Part shown: positions 1 through 4,583 of the stretch, piece after piece
How the letters are laid out: the number at the start of each line of letters is the position of its first letter
Numbering within the stretch: the stretch's first letter is position 1
Source of the DNA: an uncultured Eubacteriales bacterium
GTDB lineage: Bacteria; Bacillota; Clostridia; Peptostreptococcales; Anaerovoracaceae
Reading direction: 5' to 3'
DNA: 9,695 nt
Assembly (NCBI GenBank): GCA_902772685.1
Contig: CACYBO010000055.1
Location: 1 to 9,695, forward strand
Notes under the pieces: generated by a model
What the model saw: only the letters and a program-made list of their open reading frames with translations
Database searches by the model: none
Told to the model about the DNA's origin: nothing
Position numbers and translations under genes: made by a program

Positions 1-94
1 CCTGTATGATCCTCACCCGCCGCGCGCGCTTCTGCTTATCCAGTTCCGCTGCCCGCGCATGCATTGCGTTGATTCGTTCTTCGTTTGTCCGCAT
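1..94 (-). CDS. Unrecognised protein, N-terminal fragment (runs off left edge)
   Basis: An open frame starts at ATG (94-92) and stays open to the window edge, giving 31 residues beginning MRTNEERINAMHARAAELDK. The piece is very polar and basic, rich in Arg, Lys, Glu and Ala, and reads as a charged helix. The last visible residues (about 21-31) are strongly basic and then turn hydrophobic (VRIIQ), which would suit the cytoplasmic side of a membrane segment just beyond the edge; that is inference. An AAGAAAGGAA ribosome binding site lies 8 bases before the ATG, and a good promoter (133-161) lies just upstream, which supports this start. The neighbour upstream on the same strand is the SOS-type small protein at 448-185. 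A terminator-like hairpin and the separate promoter suggest this gene can be transcribed independently. Function unknown. Confidence 0.6.
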   Translation of the reverse strand, partial: MRTNEERINAMHARAAELDKQKRARRVRIIQ

Positions 95-132
95 TTGTAA
101 TTCCTTTCTTCGCCAGTTATAGACACATCTGT

Positions 133-161
133 ATTGTACTATGACGCCGGTATATTCTCAA
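133..161 (-). promoter_or_regulatory. Sigma-A type promoter for the left-edge gene
   Basis: On the minus strand there is TTGAGA (161-156), a 17-base spacer and TACAAT (138-133), each one base off the vegetative consensus. Predicted +1 is near 126, about 32 bases before the ATG at 94. No LexA box is visible in it, so this gene may be expressed outside the SOS response even though it lies downstream of an SOS promoter. Confidence 0.6.
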
Positions 162-187
162 ACAAAAAAGACCGCAAAGGGCCTTCA
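161..187 (-). terminator. Weak intrinsic terminator after the small SOS gene
   Basis: Immediately after the TGA of the 87-residue gene the minus strand can fold AAGGCC (185-180), loop CTTTGC, GGTCTT (173-168), with one G-U pair, running into six T residues (169-164). The stem is short, so termination may be partial. The position, right behind a stop codon and ahead of a new promoter, supports the call. Confidence 0.45.
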
Positions 188-448
188 CATCTTATACAAC
201 TGCCACTCGCAGCTGGAGCAGTAATACTTCAGTTCGAACCGTCTCTCCCTCCCATTGATCGTGCTCTGGCAAAGATAGAGAATATTCTCCGCTCCGCACA
301 CCTTGGTCTTCTGCGCATCGATGATCTGATCGACTTTGACCGTCACCAGCTCACCGCCCTCTTCGATCTTGAATTTATACGGCCTCGGAATCTTCGTGTT
401 CGCCCGGAACACCACCATCGTATCAATCGGCTTCGCAAGCAGTTTCAT
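185..448 (-). CDS. Small SOS-regulated CxxC protein, function unknown
   Basis: An 87-residue soluble protein beginning MKLLAKPIDTMVVF. It has a beta-rich look: short alternating hydrophobic strands around residues 8-15, 22-28, 33-39 and 55-60. Four cysteines are present, C51, C60 and a C77-S-S-C80 pair just before an aromatic tail (EWQLYKM). There is no signal peptide or membrane segment. The start is firm: a GGGGAGGG ribosome binding site (465-458) lies about 9 bases before the ATG, and the predicted transcript begins about 20 bases upstream at 468. It sits behind a near-perfect promoter with a LexA operator in the spacer, so it should be induced by DNA damage. From memory, similar short proteins are encoded next to Y-family DNA polymerases in Firmicute SOS loci; I cannot confirm that here, and no polymerase is visible in the window. 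A role in damage tolerance is inference from regulation, not from a recognised domain. Confidence 0.8.
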   Translation of the reverse strand: MKLLAKPIDTMVVFRANTKIPRPYKFKIEEGGELVTVKVDQIIDAQKTKVCGAENILYLCQSTINGRERRFELKYYCSSCEWQLYKM

Positions 449-474
449 CTCATTAATCCCTCCCCTTTGACTCC

Positions 475-504
475 ATTATACGAACATTTGTTCGCATTTG
501 TCAA
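475..504 (-). promoter_or_regulatory. SOS promoter, consensus -35 and -10
   Basis: The minus strand carries TTGACA (504-499), an 18-base spacer and TATAAT (480-475), both hexamers perfect. Predicted +1 is an A at 468, giving a leader of about 20 bases that consists mostly of the ribosome binding site. A promoter this strong normally needs a repressor, and the LexA box fills nearly the whole spacer. Confidence 0.88.
481..494. promoter_or_regulatory. LexA (DinR) operator, perfect 14-base palindrome
   Basis: CGAACATTTGTTCG has perfect CGAAC and GTTCG half sites with the N4 gap typical of Gram-positive LexA boxes. It abuts the -10 hexamer (475-480) and lies inside the -35/-10 spacer, so bound LexA would block RNA polymerase. 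It is about 36 bases from the -35 of the divergent hydrolase promoter, so direct control of that gene is less likely. Confidence 0.9.
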
Positions 505-529
505 GAGAAAGACGCATCACCCCTCCCTC

Positions 530-558
530 TTGAATGGGTGTGGGTTCTGCATTATAAT
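530..558 (+). promoter_or_regulatory. Promoter placing +1 on the hydrolase start codon
   Basis: TTGAAT (530-535), a 17-base spacer and a perfect TATAAT (553-558). Counting -7 as base 558, +1 falls on 565, which is the A of the hydrolase ATG. That predicts an mRNA with no 5' leader. The -35 hexamer lies between a small CACCC/GGGTG dyad (518-522 and 536-540), a possible but weak operator. Confidence 0.65.
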
Positions 559-564
559 CCTCGT

Positions 565-1428
565 ATGACTAAGACAGCGATCAACAACCCCCATAACAAC
601 AACGAAGAGGAACGCGGCAGGACGAAACGCGGCAAGGTGAAACGCAGCAAGACCTTCAAGGTTCTGGTAACTCTGATCATCGCGCTCGGCGTGTTCGAAC
701 TTGTGGCGTTCGGCGCGATTGCCGTTTACCTTTCGGATTATGAACACGCGGACGCGGCGGCAGAGGCGGCGATGCAGTCGGGAAACGGCGTGCGGGTCAG
801 CATGGCGGATGACTGGATCGAGTTCATCCCGGCTGACGAAACCCAATCCGCAGACCGGACCGGCGCGGAAGACACCGGTATCATCTTTTACCCGGGCGGC
901 AAAGTGGAATACACGGCCTACGCGCCCCTCATGAGGGACTTCGCCGAAGAAGGATATTTCTGCGTAGTCAGTAAGATGCCGTTCAATCTGGCCATCCTCG
1001 ACACGAACGCGGCGAAGGACATCCGGGAGGCTCACCCCGAGATTACCAACTGGCTTATCGGCGGGCACTCTTTGGGCGGCGTGATCGCTGCGAAATACGC
1101 CGCGATTTCTGATTTCGACGGGCTGTTCCTGCTCGCTGCATATTCCTCGACAGATATGTCAGACAAGAATATAAAAACAGCGTCCGTGTACGGTGACGCA
1201 GACACTGTTTTGAACACGGAAGAATACGAAGCAAGCAAAAGCAATCTGCCTGCTGATATGGCCGAGTGCGTGATTGCCGGCGGAAATCACTCCCAGTTTG
1301 GTTCCTACGGTCTGCAGGATGGCGACAGCAAAGCCTCCATCTCCGCTGAAGAACAGCGGAGCCGGACGGTCCGCTTCGTTCTGGACACGCTCGTTCCGGA
1401 CGCTCACGTTCCGGATACCGCAGACTGA
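565..1428 (+). CDS. Membrane-anchored alpha/beta hydrolase
   Basis: A 287-residue protein with a basic, Asn-rich cytoplasmic N-terminus (residues 1-32), one membrane segment (about 33-56) and a hydrolase domain that should lie outside the membrane. The domain shows the nucleophile elbow GHSLGG with Ser169, a likely acid in YGDAD (Asp213, or Asp211) and a likely catalytic His in GGNHSQFG (His242), in the order and spacing of the alpha/beta hydrolase fold (Abhydrolase_5-like). Substrate is unknown; an esterase or lipase-like activity at the cell surface is inferred. The start is set at the ATG at 565. The in-frame GTG at 538 has no ribosome binding site and lies upstream of the -10 box, while the next Met comes after the membrane segment. 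No Shine-Dalgarno sequence precedes 565, which fits leaderless translation. The gene ends in tandem stops (TGA TAA), 10 bases from the convergent lipoprotein gene. Confidence 0.85.
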   Translation: MTKTAINNPHNNNEEERGRTKRGKVKRSKTFKVLVTLIIALGVFELVAFGAIAVYLSDYEHADAAAEAAMQSGNGVRVSMADDWIEFIPADETQSADRTGAEDTGIIFYPGGKVEYTAYAPLMRDFAEEGYFCVVSKMPFNLAILDTNAAKDIREAHPEITNWLIGGHSLGGVIAAKYAAISDFDGLFLLAAYSSTDMSDKNIKTASVYGDADTVLNTEEYEASKSNLPADMAECVIAGGNHSQFGSYGLQDGDSKASISAEEQRSRTVRFVLDTLVPDAHVPDTAD

Positions 1429-1438
1429 TAAACCGGTT

Positions 1439-2962
1439 CTATTTCGTTTTCAGTTTCTTCAGATACTTGTACGCCTTGTCGAGTCCCACCTCGCCGGAGT
1501 GTTTGTCCGGTACGCTTCCGACAAAGTACGAGAAGCTCTGCGGTGCAGCTGCAGTTCCAACACTCTCCGCTTCATAGGCGACCTTGTTCTGCATGTCGAA
1601 CACCTGCACATGGAGCGTCTGGGAATATGCTTTTGTGCCGCTTGTATAAACACCGGTCCGGCTGTACGTCGGATAGATATAGACGAACGTCTGGTAGTCC
1701 CCGATGGCGGCGGGAACTTTGATTCCCTCTTTTTCCGGTTCCAGAATCTTAACATCCCCTATACCTGAATATACCTTCTTTTCGCTCCAGTCCTCCATAG
1801 ACGGATCCGCAGCGTAGATCAGCGACTTGCCGTTGAGCACGGCTTTGCCGTCTGCCTTTTTGTACTTTTCGCATGCATCGTAGACTTCGTCCACATCACT
1901 CTTCAGGAATCTGGCAAGAATCTCAGCGGCCGTTTCATCCGTGACATCCGGGGTCGCCACTTCGGTAACCGCCACCAGATTATCGGTGCCGGCCTTGCCC
2001 GGAGCGTTGATCTGCAGGTTCGGTTTGATGTACTGCATCGACTTTATGAAAGTCTGTCCGCCGTTCGTAAGCTCATATCCCGTATCCGGCAGGATGAGCA
2101 TCGTCTTCAGATTGTCCAGATTCGCCAAATCTGTGATTCCATCATCGGATGAACTGAAGTAATCAAAGGACGCCAGTTCAGGCACCGGTTCCCCGGATTC
2201 GTCAGTCGCTTCCGTTGTCTCCGTCTCCGCTATATCCGTCCCATCCGTCGTACTGCTGTCGCCGTTCAGATAAGGATTGTCCTTTGTGACCGCGTCGAGC
2301 GGATCCTTCTCTTCTGTATCCGTATTTTGAATCGAGTACTCAGGTACGAACGAGAAGGTCTCGATGCCGCTCAGTTTGCTGATGCCGTTCAGATACAGGC
2401 TGGAATCCCCATACGCGACCTGTACATCTTTGAATTTGCTGAGCGCTTCCTGATCTTTTTCACCGTACTCCCAAAAGACTGAACAGTTCGAAGCGATATA
2501 CAGCTTGTCAGTCTTATCCGCCAGCGCGAGCCAGTTGTGCGTAGTGTAATCGAGAATAGGATAATTCAGACCCAGTCTCTCCATAGAAGCGCAGGGCAGT
2601 TCCCCAAGCCTTTTGTCCAGATCTTTTTCGTAGTCATCACCCTTCGTTCCGGACAGATAGAATACCAGGGTTCCGATATCCTGTCCGTCGATTGCTTTGT
2701 TCAGCGCTTCAAAAATCGGATCCAGTTCCGCGCCGTTGTCGATGTCGATAAGCATTGTTTCAGTTGCTTCATCATACTGCACATTCCAGAGATTGTTCAG
2801 GTAGGATCCGTTTGCTTCATCTATCCCTTCTTCTCCTGCAGGTCCCTTTTCGGCCAGAGCGGAAAGTGAGTCATATGCCTTAGACAGCGGAGTGCCGCCG
2901 CAGCCGCAGAGAGCGAACAGAAGGACTCCCAGCATCAGAATGCCGATGATATATTTCTTCAT
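1439..2962 (-). CDS. Secreted lipoprotein of unknown function
   Basis: 507 residues. The N-terminus is a lipoprotein signal peptide: KK, then a hydrophobic stretch (residues 4-18), then a lipobox best read as L18-C19-G20-C21, with Cys21 lipidated and an unusual Cys at -2. It should be anchored on the outer face of the membrane. An acidic Thr/Asp/Glu-rich linker (about 214-262) divides two larger parts. Both parts before and just after it have leucine-rich, repeat-like phrases (for example LNGISKLSGIETF and ITDLANLDNLKTM), suggestive of an irregular LRR-type solenoid; that is inference. The C-terminal third (about 335-507) is mixed alpha/beta and ends KKLKTK. The start is ATG at 2962, with AGGAGG (2974-2969) six bases before it; the upstream in-frame GTG at 2983 would bury that site and is rejected. 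I do not recognise the family. A binding or surface-sensor role is possible but unproven. Confidence 0.8.
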   Translation of the reverse strand: MKKYIIGILMLGVLLFALCGCGGTPLSKAYDSLSALAEKGPAGEEGIDEANGSYLNNLWNVQYDEATETMLIDIDNGAELDPIFEALNKAIDGQDIGTLVFYLSGTKGDDYEKDLDKRLGELPCASMERLGLNYPILDYTTHNWLALADKTDKLYIASNCSVFWEYGEKDQEALSKFKDVQVAYGDSSLYLNGISKLSGIETFSFVPEYSIQNTDTEEKDPLDAVTKDNPYLNGDSSTTDGTDIAETETTEATDESGEPVPELASFDYFSSSDDGITDLANLDNLKTMLILPDTGYELTNGGQTFIKSMQYIKPNLQINAPGKAGTDNLVAVTEVATPDVTDETAAEILARFLKSDVDEVYDACEKYKKADGKAVLNGKSLIYAADPSMEDWSEKKVYSGIGDVKILEPEKEGIKVPAAIGDYQTFVYIYPTYSRTGVYTSGTKAYSQTLHVQVFDMQNKVAYEAESVGTAAAPQSFSYFVGSVPDKHSGEVGLDKAYKYLKKLKTK

Positions 2963-3004
2963 GATACACCTCCTCTTCTTCACATGTATTGCTGCTTTTG
3001 CATT

Positions 3005-3034
3005 ATTATACCCTATAAAAGAAAGAGTTTTCAG
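3005..3034 (-). promoter_or_regulatory. Promoter for the lipoprotein gene
   Basis: Minus-strand TATAAT (3010-3005) is preceded, after 18 bases, by CTGAAA (3034-3029), a four-of-six match to the -35 consensus. Predicted +1 is an A near 2998, leaving a leader of about 35 bases that contains the AGGAGG site. Confidence 0.5.
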
Positions 3035-3061
3035 ATTTCTTACCGAATTGTGTTAAAATAG

Positions 3062-3070
3062 TGCTATAAA
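3062..3070 (+). promoter_or_regulatory. Extended -10 promoter for the cyclase/AhpD pair
   Basis: TGC-TATAAA is an extended -10 element; predicted +1 is an A at 3077, 38 bases before the ATG at 3115. No convincing -35 hexamer lies at 16-18 bases, which is tolerated with an extended -10. It shares the 152-base divergent region (2963-3114) with the lipoprotein promoter. Confidence 0.4.
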
Positions 3071-3114
3071 TCGATAAATCATGAAATCGGATATATATGA
3101 AAGGAGGCTGTATC

Positions 3115-3885
3115 ATGGCCAACACAAAACTTTGGGACATCATTGATATACTCAAAGGTCCCGGTTACAAATGGGTAAATCTGACTCACGAACTGAGTCC
3201 GCAGACGCCGCACTGGTTTGGGTTCAAACCGCTTGAGGGCGAGCTCCTCTTTGACTATCTGGAGGGTACGCCGGACGACAAAATGGCTCCGATGCGCTGC
3301 CACCAGTGGAGCGTCGCCAGCCAGTACGGAACGCACGCAGACGTTCCGAGCCACTTCCATGCAGACGGACGCGACATGAGTGAAATCACCGAGAAAGAAC
3401 TCGTATACCCTATGGTCGTCATAGATAAATCAAAGGAATGCGCAGAGAACCCTGACTTCGTTCTCACCATCGACGACATCAAAGAATGGGAAGCGGAACA
3501 CGGAAAAATCCCGGCAGGTTCCTTCGTAGCGTTCCGTTCAGACTGGTATCTGAAGGATGACCTGGAGAACAAAGACGCAGACGGTCAGCCGCACTATCCC
3601 GGCTGGGATACGGAGACGATCAAGTGGCTCGTCGAAGAGCGGAACATCGGCTCCATCGGCCATGAGCCTGCTGACACAGACCCGGCGATCGTAACAACAA
3701 AAGAGGACGCCTATCCGTATCCTGCGGAGCAGTACATCCTGTCCGTCGACAGAATCCAGATCGAAGTTATGAGAAATCTGGATCAGCTCCCTCCGACAGG
3801 CGCGGTCATCTTCATCGCGTTCCCGAAGCTCAAGGACGGAACCGGATTCCCGACCAGAGTATATGCGATCTGCCCGGCAGAATAA
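3115..3885 (+). CDS. Cyclase-family (kynurenine formamidase-like) metal-dependent hydrolase
   Basis: 256 residues, the usual size for the family (Pfam Cyclase; includes KynB formamidases and isatin hydrolase). The signature is Q70-YGTH74-AD76-VPSH80-F; His74, Asp76 and His80 fit the metal-binding positions. Gln70 stands where many members have His. A second conserved block (IGHEPADTDP, residues 181-190) and E217 in an IEVMRNLD phrase match the catalytic or metal-binding end of the fold. Family enzymes hydrolyse amide or lactam bonds with Zn or Mn; the substrate here is unknown, and there is no other tryptophan-degradation gene nearby to support kynurenine formamidase. It is cytoplasmic with no signal peptide. 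The start is ATG 3115 with AAAGGAGG (3100-3107) seven bases before it; the in-frame ATG at 3097 lies on the ribosome binding site and is rejected. It is followed after 28 bases by an AhpD-like gene, almost certainly in one transcript. Confidence 0.88.
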   Translation: MANTKLWDIIDILKGPGYKWVNLTHELSPQTPHWFGFKPLEGELLFDYLEGTPDDKMAPMRCHQWSVASQYGTHADVPSHFHADGRDMSEITEKELVYPMVVIDKSKECAENPDFVLTIDDIKEWEAEHGKIPAGSFVAFRSDWYLKDDLENKDADGQPHYPGWDTETIKWLVEERNIGSIGHEPADTDPAIVTTKEDAYPYPAEQYILSVDRIQIEVMRNLDQLPPTGAVIFIAFPKLKDGTGFPTRVYAICPAE

Positions 3886-3913
3886 GCAAAAGCAACAAAC
3901 AGGAGGTTTCATT

Positions 3914-4522
3914 ATGGCACTTGAATTTGACGAACAATTATCACTTTTACAGAAACCTGTCCGGGAGGACATGACCGACGAAGAATACGCAGTCTTTGAC
4001 AAGAACGTCGAGTTCATGATGGAGAACTGGGGATTCATCAACAACCTGTTCAAGGTACTTCCCCTCAACGCCAAGGAATACATCGGTTTCCTGAACTTCA
4101 AAGGCTCTCTCTACAATGACTCGTGTTTCCTGACCGATGCGCAGAAGGAAATGATCGGCGTCGTCGTCTCATCCTACAACTGCTGCACCTACTGTCTGCA
4201 GACGCACGGCGATAACCTTCGCGGCATGTGGCAGAACGCATCCCTCGTGGATAAACTGTCCGGCAACTTCCGCGCGTGCAAAAGCGAACTGTCCCGTATT
4301 GACTACGCGCTCTGCGAGTACGCCTGGTTCGTAACGGCGCATCCGCGCGATATCGACAGCACACAGATCGACAAACTGCGCGAGGTGGGTCTCGACGATC
4401 ATCAGATTCTGGAAGCGGCCTTCGTAGCCGGATTCTTCAACTACACGAACCGATGGGTCAGCACCATCGCGCCGGTCGTCAATCCTGGCCACTTCAAACA
4501 CAACCGGGATTTCGAGAAGTAA
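3914..4522 (+). CDS. AhpD-like / carboxymuconolactone decarboxylase-fold protein
   Basis: 202 residues, all-helical in appearance, with the AhpD-type active-site block: Glu79, then C91-T-Y-C94 and His98 (CCTYCLQTHGD). In AhpD the two Cys form a redox disulfide and the Glu and His act in proton relay, so this is probably a peroxidase-related or alkylhydroperoxidase-like enzyme rather than a true gamma-carboxymuconolactone decarboxylase, which lacks the CxxC. An extra Cys90 precedes the motif. The first 60 residues resemble the N-terminal helical extension of the 'uncharacterized peroxidase-related' AhpD group. The start is ATG 3914 with AGGAGG (3901-3906) seven bases before it; a frame opening upstream at 3863 overlaps the cyclase gene and is not needed. 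It is the second gene of the cyclase unit and is followed by a strong terminator. The pairing suggests a shared, unidentified pathway. Confidence 0.87.
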   Translation: MALEFDEQLSLLQKPVREDMTDEEYAVFDKNVEFMMENWGFINNLFKVLPLNAKEYIGFLNFKGSLYNDSCFLTDAQKEMIGVVVSSYNCCTYCLQTHGDNLRGMWQNASLVDKLSGNFRACKSELSRIDYALCEYAWFVTAHPRDIDSTQIDKLREVGLDDHQILEAAFVAGFFNYTNRWVSTIAPVVNPGHFKHNRDFEK

Positions 4523-4523
4523 T

Positions 4524-4575
4524 AAAAAACCCCGCGGGTTGCTGCGTGACGCGAACAACTGCGCGGGGATTTTTT
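4524..4575. terminator. Bidirectional intrinsic terminator
   Basis: A GC-rich hairpin: CCCCGCG (4530-4536) pairs with CGCGGGG (4562-4568), and after a small internal mismatch GTTG (4538-4541) pairs with CAAC (4555-4558). It is flanked by six A (4524-4529) and six T (4570-4575), so it works on both strands. It serves the AhpD-like gene (stop at 4522) on the plus strand and the flavoenzyme gene (stop at 4584) on the minus strand. Confidence 0.92.
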
Positions 4576-4583
4576 ATTGTGTT

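Noticed and set aside
538..564. Upstream GTG start for the hydrolase
   Set aside because: No ribosome binding site, and the codons would lie upstream of and across the predicted -10 box, so they would not be in the transcript.
517..1068. A 183-codon minus-strand frame inside the hydrolase gene
   Set aside because: Antisense to a gene with a clear GHSLGG active site; no start signals and no recognisable domain.
2963..2983. Upstream GTG start for the lipoprotein
   Set aside because: It would place the AGGAGG ribosome binding site inside the coding region; ATG 2962 has ideal spacing and gives a normal lipoprotein signal peptide.
3115..3885. Assignment of the cyclase-family gene as kynB
   Set aside because: The family signature alone does not fix the substrate, one His of the common motif is Gln, and no kynurenine or tryptophan-degradation gene is nearby.
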